From positions 1 through 49,532 of the forward strand of contig JAGFJE010000367.1 of the NCBI GenBank assembly GCA_024103175.1: a DNA stretch of 49,532 nucleotides. The letters are read 5' to 3'. The stretch is from Phaeodactylibacter sp. (GTDB lineage Bacteria > Bacteroidota > Bacteroidia > Chitinophagales > Saprospiraceae). The notes under the pieces were generated by a model. It worked only from the letters and a program-made list of their open reading frames with translations. It made no database searches and was not told the origin of the DNA. Of this stretch, positions 1 through 9,001 are shown piece after piece. Made by a program: the position numbers and the translations under genes. How positions within the stretch are numbered: the first letter of the stretch is position 1; each line of letters begins with the position of its first letter.

Positions 1-2178
1 CGTAACCCATTGATCGCTTTCCGGATCAACCACCGGGCTGGGAGAGGCAGGGTCGTTGAAAATGCCCGGCGGCGACCAGAAATAGTTTTCAGCGCCACTG
101 GCATGCAGGGTTATGGTATTATCCTGGCAGATAAAAGCGGTATCGCTTTCAGGGTTAATGTTCACAATCAGTGCATCTTCAAGGCTGGCCTGTATTTCAG
201 CGTAAACGGCTTCCCCGCAGCCGAAGTTGTTGGAGAGCCGAATGGTGATCACTTCGACGGGCTCTGCCTCCTGGTCGGAAAGGGCGGTTATCGGAAAAGT
301 GAAGCCGGTTTCCCCCGGCAGGAAGATGATGGTATCCGGAGCATCCAGGATGTAGTCCACATTCCGGGTGGCTGTTCCGCCGGCCTCGAGGAGGTAGAAA
401 AGGGTGTCGTTGGAAGGGGCAGTCAGGGCAATGGCCAGTTCATCCGGTATGTCGGCGCAGCCTTCCACCAGATAGTCTATGCCCGAATTGAAGTTAACGG
501 AAAGGCGGGGGGCGCCGCCTTTGATCTCGGAGATGAAGACCCCTGAATCGTAGAGGGCGTCGCCCCGGTCGGCGATTGCGAGTTTGAGGTGGTAGGTGCT
601 GCAGGGTTCTACAATGGCCCGGGCAGTCAGGCTTTTTTTGATGCCCAGGAAATCGGAAGTCAGGCCATCGTATTCCGTTGCCATGCCGTTGTTGTTATTG
701 CGGTAGTATTGCCAGTTCACCAATTGATTGACGCTGTTGATCTCTACCGGCGTGTTATTGCCATCGGGCAGCACGGCGATGTTGAACTGGTTGTTGATAT
801 TGGGGTCACCGGCAATACCGGGCCCGGAGATAAGGAAAGCAAAGATGTCATTGTATTCCTGGCCTACGAACTCCTGGTATTCTTCGGAGCCGAAGATGTA
901 CTCGAAGGTAAGCTCGTTGGTGGCGGCGAAGACGTCGAGCGCTACAATGCAGGCGTTGTTGGAAAGAAAGGTATTTCCGGACAGGTAATCGAGGTCCGGG
1001 TCTCCGGGGGCGCCGTTATCGGCATTGGGGTTACCCTGTCCGGCGCTGATATTGGGCCCCACCGCCCAACCCAGGCTGCCGGTGGTGAGGAGCAGCCCGC
1101 GCTCCAGCCCCAGCCCGGACGGATCAGTAGCCAGAAAGGTCCCGTAAGCGCCCTGTGGGCATTCGATACTGCTGATGTTGACGGTAGTTTGAGGAGTAGA
1201 AACAAAGTCAATGATCTGTTGAGTGGAAATATCGGCATCGACGGTTATCGGCTGTTCTGTTTCACAGTCATCGGTGCATTCCCACCGGCCCTGAAAACCT
1301 TCGAAAGTTGCCTGGTTATCGGAAGTGAAACGTACGGTAAGGCAGCCGCTTCTCGCCTTCACCTGATAACAGACCCCGCCGCCGCCGTCATCTTCGAAAT
1401 TGAAACTGCCCACCTGCCCGATGATATTTCCGGGGATGGCCTGGGCCCCGTCGTAAAAGGCCAGTTGGTCGGTAACGCCGAATAGGCCCTGGGGTTCGAT
1501 AAAAAAGTAGTCCAGGGTAAAGAGAATGCAACCATGGGGCTCCTCCGGGCATATGGTGAAGGTATAGTTTTCATTATTGGAATAATCGCCATCGGGGCCG
1601 CCGCTGTCGTATAGCACTCCGGAGCAGGCCGTAGAGCTGCCTTCGGTAATGACGCTTCCGGATTGTTTTTCTTCAACACACAACTGGAAGGCTCCCCAGT
1701 TGGGGGCCACGGTAGAGGTGTAATCGTTGACCCGCAGGAAGTAGGTGTTGTTGGCCGTAAGCCCTTCAACGCTGAGTTCAACTTCATCGGAGCCGGGAAC
1801 TGCCGACGCGCAGGCCAGCTCTGCCAACCCATTCGGGCTGCAATCTCCCCGATAAAGAGCAACCTGAGGATTGACGATGGCGGGATCGGTTGCTGAAGAT
1901 ATCCCCGCTACCGTTATGGTATAATCAAATATCGTGTCGCTGGAAGTGAAAGAAAACCATACATCACGCTCTACATTGCCGCCATTGAAGCAGGAGGGGA
2001 TATCTCCAAAGCCTGTGCCTGATGCGGTTGCATCAACATTGGAAAAGATGAGGGGGGCGGGGCAAACGGGAGCTGTACCCAGGTGGGCCAATCCGCTGCA
2101 CTCATCATTGGCCGGCTGGGCGCCGAGAACGGCAGGTAGCGCGGTGGATAAAAGAAGGAGCTTCAACAACTTGTTCAT
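1..2178 (-). CDS. Secreted choice-of-anchor L domain protein, 3' end outside window
   Basis: Reading frame open from the ATG at 2178 to the window edge (726 codons, no stop), so the C-terminus is missing. A signal peptide covers residues 1-20 (ends LGAQ). Rough domain order: a PPC-like beta domain (20-165, DVWFSF near its start), a CUB-like domain (170-306, with LYDSGG and NENYTFTICP), a choice-of-anchor L domain (330-540, with FGSEEYQEFV, NDIFAF and ADRGDALYDSG), a Calx-beta-like segment (about 540-650), then the start of an Ig-like domain. Proteins of this build in Bacteroidota are exported surface or adhesin-like proteins, usually ending in a T9SS sorting domain; that part is not visible. 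The CUB-like domain resembles the one in the giant SprB-repeat protein at 12685-18192. The domain reading is confident; the specific ligand or function is unknown. Confidence 0.85.
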   Translation of the reverse strand, partial: MNKLLKLLLLSTALPAVLGAQPANDECSGLAHLGTAPVCPAPLIFSNVDATASGTGFGDIPSCFNGGNVERDVWFSFTSSDTIFDYTITVAGISSATDPAIVNPQVALYRGDCSPNGLAELACASAVPGSDEVELSVEGLTANNTYFLRVNDYTSTVAPNWGAFQLCVEEKQSGSVITEGSSTACSGVLYDSGGPDGDYSNNENYTFTICPEEPHGCILFTLDYFFIEPQGLFGVTDQLAFYDGAQAIPGNIIGQVGSFNFEDDGGGGVCYQVKARSGCLTVRFTSDNQATFEGFQGRWECTDDCETEQPITVDADISTQQIIDFVSTPQTTVNISSIECPQGAYGTFLATDPSGLGLERGLLLTTGSLGWAVGPNISAGQGNPNADNGAPGDPDLDYLSGNTFLSNNACIVALDVFAATNELTFEYIFGSEEYQEFVGQEYNDIFAFLISGPGIAGDPNINNQFNIAVLPDGNNTPVEINSVNQLVNWQYYRNNNNGMATEYDGLTSDFLGIKKSLTARAIVEPCSTYHLKLAIADRGDALYDSGVFISEIKGGAPRLSVNFNSGIDYLVEGCADIPDELAIALTAPSNDTLFYLLEAGGTATRNVDYILDAPDTIIFLPGETGFTFPITALSDQEAEPVEVITIRLSNNFGCGEAVYAEIQASLEDALIVNINPESDTAFICQDNTITLHASGAENYFWSPPGIFNDPASPSPVVDPESDQWVT

Positions 2179-2340
2179 GTTTTCATCAGGCAGTTTCACT
2201 GTGGCCGGGCTGCGGAGGGAGAATTGCCCTGGAATCACCTCTAAAGTAGCAAAACGGAAGGAGAAAACGAGAGATGAAATGTTAAATTCAAGGGAGCAAC
2301 AATGGGTAAAGGCCAGCTCTTCAGGAATTTGCCCGCCAGC

Positions 2341-2739
2341 TTACTTTTTACACTCCTCCAAACTCTTCCGGATTTCCTTTACCGGCACATAACCGTAGTC
2401 ATTACCCCAGGCCTGGTTGATGTAGTTGATGATATTGGCGATCTCGAATTCACTCAGCTCGGGAATGGCCGCCATAGGGTTGCTGTAGGCCTTGCCGTTG
2501 ACCACGATTTCCTCCTCTATGCCATAGCGGATGATACAGGCGAGGCGCTCCTGGTTCTGGCGGACATAATCCGCCTGGGCCAGCGGCGGAATGTTGCCCG
2601 CCAGGCCGCTGCCGTCGTCCATGTGGCAATTGGCGCAAAAATTCTGGTAAAGGATCTCGCCCTGCCGGTAAGGTTTGCGTTCACAGTTCACCAGGGTAAG
2701 AGCGGCGGAGAAAAGAAAAAGTATCAGTTTAGATCTCAT
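2341..2739 (-). CDS. Cytochrome c domain lipoprotein
   Basis: 132 residues. A lipobox-type signal ends at Cys19, so the mature protein is probably lipid-anchored in the periplasm or outer membrane. One CANCH haem c motif lies at residues 35-39, and a Met in the NPMAA segment near residue 88 is the likely sixth ligand. The size fits a single class I cytochrome c domain. Its start overlaps the end of the upstream SCO gene by 11 bp, which implies translational coupling. A small electron carrier next to a copper chaperone suggests a role in respiratory copper-enzyme assembly or electron delivery, but no oxidase subunits are in the window, so the partner is unknown. Confidence 0.88.
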   Translation of the reverse strand: MRSKLILFLFSAALTLVNCERKPYRQGEILYQNFCANCHMDDGSGLAGNIPPLAQADYVRQNQERLACIIRYGIEEEIVVNGKAYSNPMAAIPELSEFEIANIINYINQAWGNDYGYVPVKEIRKSLEECKK

Positions 2740-3334
2740 CGAGCAGCGTTTCTATGTCTTCCATGAATTTTTTGACGGCTACGCTGTCGGTCCCCTGGCA
2801 ATAAGCCCGGATGTGGCGCTGGGGGTCCACCAAAACGAAGCGCCCGCTGTGGTCGAAGCCGTCGGGCAGGGTGGGGTCTTCAATGACGACGTTGAAGTAG
2901 TCGTCGGCAATAGCGTAGATCTCATCCTTATCGCCGGTGACGAAGAACCACTTGCCGGAGCGGACGCCCAGGTTGCGGGCATACTGCGCCAGGCGGCCGA
3001 CGGAGTCCCGCTTCGGGTCGATGGTATGCGACAGCAGCAGCAGTTCGGCGCTGTCCTGGAACCGCTCGTAAATTTTCAGCATATTCCGCGTCATCACCGG
3101 GCAGATGGTGGGGCAGGAGGTGAAGAAAAAATCGGCCACATAAGCCTTGCCGGCAAAAGTGGCGTTGGAGACCCGGTTGCTGTCCTGCCCGATGAAGGCA
3201 AAGTCAGGGATCTGTTGGTACACCATCTCGCCGTTCACCTCTTCCTTTTTACTGAGGATGGGCAGCGGCTTCTCCTCCGGTTTGCAGCCGAGAAGGATAA
3301 GCACAGTCATAAATGCAAGCAGGGGCCAATTCAT
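2729..3334 (-). CDS. SCO1/SenC family copper chaperone lipoprotein
   Basis: 201 residues with a thioredoxin-like fold. The N-terminus is a lipoprotein signal (Cys17). The copper-binding CPTIC motif lies at residues 74-78 and the conserved ligand His in FDHSGRF at about residue 164, so all three copper ligands are present. SCO proteins deliver copper to the CuA site of cytochrome c oxidase or act as thiol-disulfide reductases. The gene starts 5 bp after the ChaN-like gene stops and overlaps the cytochrome c gene, so the three are almost surely one transcript. Family assignment is firm; the client enzyme is inferred only. Confidence 0.92.
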   Translation of the reverse strand: MNWPLLAFMTVLILLGCKPEEKPLPILSKKEEVNGEMVYQQIPDFAFIGQDSNRVSNATFAGKAYVADFFFTSCPTICPVMTRNMLKIYERFQDSAELLLLSHTIDPKRDSVGRLAQYARNLGVRSGKWFFVTGDKDEIYAIADDYFNVVIEDPTLPDGFDHSGRFVLVDPQRHIRAYCQGTDSVAVKKFMEDIETLLDEI

Positions 3335-3339
3335 ATCGC

Positions 3340-4209
3340 CTAATACGTCTTTGTCATATCCTCATCCACCACCAGGATGAAATCCGCTTTGCCGGCGTGC
3401 TCCTCCTCCAGTTGATCCAGTTCCGCCTGTTCTACGGTGGTTATGGTGAGCAGCGTGGCTTCCGGCTCATACTGGCGGAGGTGCCATAATATGCCTTCAA
3501 AGTTCTCCGAATGGTAGGAACCGTTGAAGTGGATAAATGTTTTACCGGCTTCCCAGTTCTCACTGATAAAATGGGCCATGGTGGCGTCCTTGGCGGCCTG
3601 GGACTTGGGAAAATTCTCCGAATTCTCCCCGCCGTGGCCGGCCATCATTTCCAACATGCCTTTATAACCGGGCAATTCGCTGTCGTAGGCAATGGGAAGA
3701 GGCGGGATAAACCGCTTTCCGTGGGCAGAAAGGCTGTCGAGGCCTTCAAAACCCTGCCGGAAAACGAGGTTGGCGTATCGGCGGGGTATGTTGGTGGCGA
3801 CGAAACGGAGGCTCTTTTCCCGGGCCAGTTCCAGCAGCGGTTTGTAATCGGTCGCATAATTTTTCCACAGGCGGGCTTCTTCTTCAAAGGCCTTGGTGGT
3901 GATGGCGCCGGCGAAGTATTCGTCGATCAGGAGCTGATTGTCAGCCTCGAACATTTCGGCGCCTAAAACCAGGGCTCCTCCTTTATCTTCATAAAGGCCC
4001 TTGGCGAGTTCCAGTTGCAGCCAGTGAGCAATGGGGTTGTTGTGCTGCTCGCCGAAAAATATGATATCGGCTTCCGAAGCTGCCGACAGCAATTTCTTGT
4101 ACTTTACGCTTTTGCCCTCCTTGTTGAAGAGCTGATAGGCGGGCTTGTCCTGCGCCATAAGCATCGGGGGTATCAGGAGAATTGAAAACAGGATAAAAAT
4201 TCGGTTCAT
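3340..4209 (-). CDS. ChaN family (haem/iron-associated) exported protein
   Basis: 289 residues with an N-terminal signal peptide (cleavage after MLMA, about residue 19). The GEQHNN motif at 53-58, followed by LGAEMFEADNQ and later IHFNGSYHSENFEG, is the pattern of the ChaN/DUF399 family. Campylobacter ChaN is a lipoprotein that binds haem as a cofacial dimer; whether this protein does is inference. Unlike classical ChaN it shows no lipobox Cys, so it is more likely a soluble periplasmic protein. It lies 40 bp after arfB and 5 bp before the SCO gene, tying it to metal or haem handling with the SCO-cytochrome pair. Confidence 0.85.
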   Translation of the reverse strand: MNRIFILFSILLIPPMLMAQDKPAYQLFNKEGKSVKYKKLLSAASEADIIFFGEQHNNPIAHWLQLELAKGLYEDKGGALVLGAEMFEADNQLLIDEYFAGAITTKAFEEEARLWKNYATDYKPLLELAREKSLRFVATNIPRRYANLVFRQGFEGLDSLSAHGKRFIPPLPIAYDSELPGYKGMLEMMAGHGGENSENFPKSQAAKDATMAHFISENWEAGKTFIHFNGSYHSENFEGILWHLRQYEPEATLLTITTVEQAELDQLEEEHAGKADFILVVDEDMTKTY

Positions 4210-4249
4210 CAGGATAAGGAATTTAATTGGGCGGAAAAATACTCCTTAC

Positions 4250-4699
4250 TCATCCTTTTCCCAAGAAACGGCCGGAAAAATGAAGGCCATCGCCGCTTTT
4301 CGGGATGGCCTTTTTGCGCCAGGCTTTTTTCTCCGCCCGTTTTTTCTTTTCCTCCAGGCGCTTTTCCGGATGGGCAGCCAGTTCCCCGACGGGTTTTCTC
4401 TTCTTGCGGGGCCTTACGGCTTTGGCGATCAGCCGTTCGAACTTTTTCAGCGCCGCGCTCTTGTTCAGCAACTGGGAGCGGCGGTTGCCGGACCCAACGA
4501 TGAGTATCCCTTCTTTGTTGATGCGCCCATCGAGTTCTTCCTTTACCCTTACCTTCTGAGCATCGGAAAGCACCCGGGAATTGTCTACATCAAAGAGAAG
4601 CTCAACTTTGGTCTCTACCTTGTTGATGTGCTGGCCTCCGCTGCCCGAACTGCGCATGGTGCGGTACCGCACTTCTTTTTCTAATGCTTTGAAATCCAT
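4250..4699 (-). CDS. arfB: Alternative ribosome-rescue factor, peptidyl-tRNA hydrolase ArfB
   Basis: 149 residues. The GGQ catalytic motif lies at 21-23 inside a class-I release-factor domain (GSGGQHINKVET), with no stop-codon recognition domains. A strongly basic C-terminal tail (about 95-149, many KKR and EKK runs) matches the ArfB/YaeJ tail that inserts in the empty mRNA channel of stalled ribosomes. It releases nascent chains from non-stop complexes in the cytoplasm. It is the first gene of the minus-strand run into ChaN, SCO and cytochrome c, though its function does not relate obviously to them. Length and motif are typical. Confidence 0.93.
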   Translation of the reverse strand: MDFKALEKEVRYRTMRSSGSGGQHINKVETKVELLFDVDNSRVLSDAQKVRVKEELDGRINKEGILIVGSGNRRSQLLNKSAALKKFERLIAKAVRPRKKRKPVGELAAHPEKRLEEKKKRAEKKAWRKKAIPKSGDGLHFSGRFLGKG

Positions 4700-4919
4700 T
4701 TTTTATCCTCGTTTTCCGGTTAATTTGTACGCCTGTCCAACGTAGGAAAGGCGGGAATAGTTCATAATCAACCGGTAAGCTGTTCTCTGTATTTAACATT
4801 CTTTCCGAGAACCAAAAGGCACATTTGTTGTTTACTTTCAAAACTTATTGAAAATTTAAAACAGTAAACTGCCGGGCTTTTCCGGTTTATTTGCTGGTTG
4901 AGAAAAATAGAAGAAAATT
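4700..4919. other. Divergent promoter region between arfB and the cryptochrome
   Basis: 220-bp AT-rich spacer between divergent genes. A near match (7/8) to the Bacteroidota minus-7 box TAnnTTTG sits at 4886-4893, about 27 bp before the cryptochrome ATG. No gene or clear hairpin was seen. Confidence 0.35.
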
Positions 4920-6359
4920 ATGTATACCAAGCGCGCTATTTTGTGGTTTCGACTGGACCTTCGGCTTCACGATAATGAGGCTCTGCACGAAGCTTTAAAT
5001 AGTGCCGACGAGGTTATTCCTGTCTATGTTTTCGATGAACGCACCTTTCTGGGGCGCACGCATTATTTTGGATTCCCCAAGACGGGGAAATATCGTACTC
5101 AATTTATTATAGAGAGCGTGCAGGAGCTTCGGCAGTCGCTTCGGAACCTGGGCAGCGACCTCATCATCCGAGTGGGCAGGCCCGAAGAAGAAATTTTTGA
5201 GATCGCCAAGAAAGCGCGCACCAGCTGGGTCTTCTGTAACCGGGAAAGAACTGACGAAGAAGTGCAGGTGCAGGATGCGCTGGAAAAGAACCTCTGGTCG
5301 GTAGGGCAGGAGATGCGCTATTCCCGGGGCAAGCTGCTCTATTACACCTCCGACCTGCCCTTTCCCATTCAGCATACGCCGGACACCTTTACCCAGTTCA
5401 GGAAGGAAGTAGAACGCTACGTGCCGGTGCGCAGCCCCCTGCCGGTTCCGGAGTCGATGCCGCCAATTACCGTTGCGCTGGAAGCGGGAGAAGTTCCCGG
5501 AATACGCCAGCTGGGCCACCAGGAATTCGAACCCGACTCCCGGAGCGCTATCACCTTCCGGGGTGGAGAACCGGAGGGGCTTCGCCGCCTTCAATATTAT
5601 CTCTGGGAGGAGGGGCTGATCGACGATTTCAAAGAATCCAGGGACGGCCTGGCCGGTGGTGACTACAGCACCAAGCTGTCTCCCTGGCTGGCCCAGGGCT
5701 GCCTGTCTCCCAAAATGGTGTACTATGAGCTGCGCAAATACGAAGAGCAATTCGGCAGGAACAAGTCGACCTACGAACTCTTTTACTACCTGATGCTCAG
5801 GGATTTCTTCCGCTTTATGGCCAAGAAGTACTGCAACCAGGTCTTTTTCAAGGCCGGCCCGGCAAACAATGCCATTCCCCCCTGGCGGAATGACCGCCAT
5901 GTTTTACAGGCCTGGATCGACGGCCGCACCGGAGTGCCCTTCATAGATGCGAATATGCGGGAGATCAGCCATACCGGCTATATGTCGAACCGCGGCCGGC
6001 AGAATGTGGCCAGCTTCCTGGTACATGACCTCGGCGTTAACTGGCAGATGGGAGCGGAATATTTCGAATCCTTACTCATCGATTACGACGTGGCCAGCAA
6101 CTGGGGAAACTGGAATTCCATTGCCGGGGTGGGTAGCGACCCCAGGGAATACCGCAACTACAACATCCTATCCCAGGCCAAGGCCTGTGACCCCAAAGGA
6201 GCGTACGTCAAACTGTGGCTTCCGGAACTGGAAGGCCTTCCCCCCGAAAAGATCCACCAACCCGATCAGCTGTCTTCTTCCGAACAGGAAGAGCTCCATC
6301 TGCGGATCGGCGACGATTACCCCCGGGCCGTGGTCAGTACGGATAAGTGGAGTAGTTGA
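4920..6359 (+). CDS. DASH family cryptochrome / photolyase
   Basis: 479 residues. The N-terminal photolyase alpha/beta domain (about 1-130) begins with LWFRLDLRLHDNEAL. The helical FAD-binding domain (about 200-460) contains WGNWNSIAGVGSDPREYRNY, characteristic of Cry-DASH. Members bind FAD plus an MTHF antenna, repair cyclobutane dimers in single-stranded or looped DNA, and may signal in blue light. Length is normal for the group. The gene ends 13 bp before the convergent purK stop codon. Assignment to Cry-DASH rather than CPD class I photolyase rests on the C-terminal motifs and is confident. Confidence 0.94.
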   Translation: MYTKRAILWFRLDLRLHDNEALHEALNSADEVIPVYVFDERTFLGRTHYFGFPKTGKYRTQFIIESVQELRQSLRNLGSDLIIRVGRPEEEIFEIAKKARTSWVFCNRERTDEEVQVQDALEKNLWSVGQEMRYSRGKLLYYTSDLPFPIQHTPDTFTQFRKEVERYVPVRSPLPVPESMPPITVALEAGEVPGIRQLGHQEFEPDSRSAITFRGGEPEGLRRLQYYLWEEGLIDDFKESRDGLAGGDYSTKLSPWLAQGCLSPKMVYYELRKYEEQFGRNKSTYELFYYLMLRDFFRFMAKKYCNQVFFKAGPANNAIPPWRNDRHVLQAWIDGRTGVPFIDANMREISHTGYMSNRGRQNVASFLVHDLGVNWQMGAEYFESLLIDYDVASNWGNWNSIAGVGSDPREYRNYNILSQAKACDPKGAYVKLWLPELEGLPPEKIHQPDQLSSSEQEELHLRIGDDYPRAVVSTDKWSS

Positions 6360-6368
6360 CTGGAGCAT

Positions 6369-6393
6369 ACAGTTACCCCCCACTAACTGTTTT
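6369..6393. terminator. Small hairpin between convergent cry and purK
   Basis: A perfect 7-bp stem (ACAGTTA/TAACTGT, 6369-6375 and 6384-6390) is followed by TTTC on the plus strand. It overlaps the last codons of purK and could act as a weak bidirectional terminator. The stem is short and the T-run poor. Confidence 0.35.
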
Positions 6394-7542
6394 CAATAAT
6401 TTATTCACCTTTCTCGCCTTTGCCTTTGCTTCTTCCAGGCTCTCATCGACTACCGTAACATGCCCCATCTTCCGGAAGGGCTTGGTGACGGCTTTGCCGT
6501 ACAGGTGAACGTGTACGCCTTCGATCGCAAGGCAGTCCTCCAGCCCCTGGTATACGGCCGGCCCGGTATGGCCTTCTGCGCCCAGCAGGTTGGCCATAAC
6601 CGAAGGGGCTTTCATCCGGGTGCTGCCAAGCGGAAAGTTGAGCACGGCGCGCAGGTGCTGTTCAAACTGGGAGGTGTAACAGCTGTCGATCGTGTGGTGG
6701 CCGCTGTTGTGCGGCCGGGGCGCCACTTCGTTGACCAGCAGGTTGCCTTTTTTGTCGAGGAAGAGCTCGACGGCCAGCAGGCCGCAGATGTCGTAGGCGG
6801 CCATTACTTCGGTGGCCAGCGCTTCGGCCCTGGCCTCGAGCTCGGGGGAAATGGCCGCCGGGCAGAACAGGAATTCCACCAGGTTGGCTTTGGGGTTGAA
6901 TTCCATTTCTACCGCTGGAAAGGCCCGGGCCTGGCCGGCGGCATTGCGGGCAACGATGACGGCCAGTTCCTTATCGATTTCCACCAGCTCTTCGGCCACG
7001 CAGGCGCCGGGCAGCAGGTTGCCCAGCTTTTCGGCGCCGGTAATGACGCTGACCCCCCGGCCATCGTATCCCGCCGTCCGGCTCTTTTGTACGAAAGGGT
7101 AGGAGAGCGCCCCGGAATCCAGGGCATCTTTCACTGCTTGTTCATCATCAAACAGCTGGAAGGAGGCGGTGGGGATCCCTTTCTCCCGGTAGAATAACTT
7201 TTGAGCGCCTTTGTCTTTGATAATATCCAGTTTGGCGGGGGAGGGGTGAATCGTCAGGCCCTCTTTTTCCAATTGGTGGAGGGCTTCGGTATTGACATGC
7301 TCGATCTCGATGGTCAGTACGTCAAGTTGCCGCCCGAACCGATAGACGTCTTCGTAATCCTTGAAATTGCCTTCCGTGAAAAAGGGCGTCACCCTGCCGG
7401 CAGGAAAGCTCTTTTCACTGTCGAGGACATAGAGCGGAAGGTGCCAGTTGCCGGCGGCCAGGGCGAGCATTTTGCCGAGCTGGCCGCCGCCAAGTACACC
7501 CAGTTTAAAATCGGGGTGGAGAGGGGATGGAGCAGGTTTCAT
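6373..7542 (-). CDS. purK: 5-(carboxyamino)imidazole ribonucleotide synthase
   Basis: 389 residues. The N-terminal GVLGGGQLGKMLALAA is the PurK preATP-grasp signature. The central ATP-grasp domain (about 100-300) ends with the substrate/metal segment NEVAPRPHNSGHHTID. It converts AIR, bicarbonate and ATP to N5-CAIR in purine synthesis and would need PurE, which is not in the window. It is divergent from the dihydroorotase gene, so a purine and a pyrimidine gene share one 114-bp promoter region. Length and motifs are complete. Confidence 0.95.
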   Translation of the reverse strand: MKPAPSPLHPDFKLGVLGGGQLGKMLALAAGNWHLPLYVLDSEKSFPAGRVTPFFTEGNFKDYEDVYRFGRQLDVLTIEIEHVNTEALHQLEKEGLTIHPSPAKLDIIKDKGAQKLFYREKGIPTASFQLFDDEQAVKDALDSGALSYPFVQKSRTAGYDGRGVSVITGAEKLGNLLPGACVAEELVEIDKELAVIVARNAAGQARAFPAVEMEFNPKANLVEFLFCPAAISPELEARAEALATEVMAAYDICGLLAVELFLDKKGNLLVNEVAPRPHNSGHHTIDSCYTSQFEQHLRAVLNFPLGSTRMKAPSVMANLLGAEGHTGPAVYQGLEDCLAIEGVHVHLYGKAVTKPFRKMGHVTVVDESLEEAKAKARKVNKLLKTVSGG

Positions 7543-7656
7543 ATCTGTGTTCTTTTCCGAAGCTATTCGTTCCCGAATAATGCCCGCAAAGCTAGTGAAA
7601 AAGTTTGCAGGCGTAAAATGGGATGCCTATTTTCACAGCCCACCAAAATACAGTCC

Positions 7657-8991
7657 ATGAAAAGCATTTTGATAAAGGGCGCGCAGCTCGTCAACCGGGG
7701 AGAGATCATACCGGGCGATGTTCTGGTGAAAAATGGGTTCATCGAACGCATCGGCCCGTCTATTGATGCACCGGCAGATATGGAGGTCAGAGGCGAAGGC
7801 AAATACCTTATCCCCGGCATTATAGACGACCAGGTGCATTTCCGCGAGCCGGGCCTTACGCATAAGGCCGACCTGTATACCGAACCGCGGGCTGCTGTTG
7901 CCGGAGGCGTCACTTCCTATATGGAGATGCCCAACACAAAGCCGCCGGCACTTACGCAGGAGTTGCTGCAACAGAAGTACGACATCGCCGCCGGGAGTTC
8001 TCTGGCCAACTATTCTTTTTTTATGGGGGCTTCCAACGACAACCTGGAGGAAGTACTGAAGACAGACCCCCGAACCGTCTGCGGCATTAAGGTATTTATG
8101 GGCTCCAGCACCGGCAATATGCTGGTGGATGATGAGCGCACTCTGGAGGGCATTTTCTCCCGGTCGCCTATGCTGATCGCGACCCACTGCGAGGATGAGG
8201 CCACCGTGCGGTCTAATGAACTGGCCTACCGGGAAAAGTACGGAGAAGATCTGCCCGTGAAATACCACCCGGAGATCCGGAGTGTGGAGGCCTGTTACCG
8301 CTCCTCCTCTTTAGCGGTGGCGTTGGCCCGGCGTTACAATACCCGCCTGCACATCCTGCATATTTCTACGGCGGACGAATTGAAGCTATTTCGCAATGAC
8401 ATTCCGCTGGAAGAAAAACGCATCACCTCGGAGGTTTGCGTCCACCATCTTTATTTCAACAGCGGCGATTACGGATCTTTGGGAACGCAGATCAAGTGCA
8501 ATCCCGCGATCAAGTCAGCGGGCCATCAGGCTGCTCTCTTACCTGCCTTGCTCGACAACCGCCTGGATATCATCGCCACCGACCATGCGCCCCATACCTG
8601 GGAGGAGAAGCAGAACACTTACTTTCAGGCCCCTTCCGGAGTACCCCTGGTACAGCACAGCCTGAACGTGATGCTTGAATTGTACCATCGGGGAAAGATC
8701 AGCCTGGAGCGGATCGTGGAGAAAATGTGCCATGCGCCCGCCACCTGTTTCCGGATCAAAAAGAGGGGGTTCATCGAGGAAGGTTTCTGGGCCGACCTGG
8801 CGCTGGTGGATGTGGAAAAGGAATGGAAAGTAAAAAAAGATAATGTTTACTACAAGTGCGGATGGTCTCCCTTCGAGGGGCATACCTTTAGGGGTAGGGT
8901 AGACAGTACGCTTGTCAGCGGCCACCTGGCCTACCACGGAGGGAAATTCTTCGAAGACAAAAAGGGAGAAAGGCTGGCTTTCTCCGAGTGA
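7657..8991 (+). CDS. pyrC: Dihydroorotase (Bacteroidota type)
   Basis: 444 residues from the ATG at 7657; the frame is open further upstream, but that part overlaps purK and its promoter. Amidohydrolase superfamily enzyme of pyrimidine synthesis (carbamoyl aspartate to dihydroorotate). Visible active-site features are VHFREPG (61-67), the lysine expected to be carbamylated in GIKVFMGSS (about 148), His in THCEDE, HILHIST, and TDHAPH (about 309). The first His of the usual HxH pair is Gln59; from memory this DDQVHFREPG form is normal in the Bacteroidota branch. It converges on the anti-sigma gene, 10 bp apart. Confidence 0.93.
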   Translation: MKSILIKGAQLVNRGEIIPGDVLVKNGFIERIGPSIDAPADMEVRGEGKYLIPGIIDDQVHFREPGLTHKADLYTEPRAAVAGGVTSYMEMPNTKPPALTQELLQQKYDIAAGSSLANYSFFMGASNDNLEEVLKTDPRTVCGIKVFMGSSTGNMLVDDERTLEGIFSRSPMLIATHCEDEATVRSNELAYREKYGEDLPVKYHPEIRSVEACYRSSSLAVALARRYNTRLHILHISTADELKLFRNDIPLEEKRITSEVCVHHLYFNSGDYGSLGTQIKCNPAIKSAGHQAALLPALLDNRLDIIATDHAPHTWEEKQNTYFQAPSGVPLVQHSLNVMLELYHRGKISLERIVEKMCHAPATCFRIKKRGFIEEGFWADLALVDVEKEWKVKKDNVYYKCGWSPFEGHTFRGRVDSTLVSGHLAYHGGKFFEDKKGERLAFSE

Positions 8992-9001
8992 GATCATTAG
9001 T

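Noticed and set aside
10..1485. Plus-strand open frames over the left window edge
   Set aside because: The minus strand holds a continuous 726-codon frame with signal peptide and recognisable domains, so the plus frames are antisense shadows.
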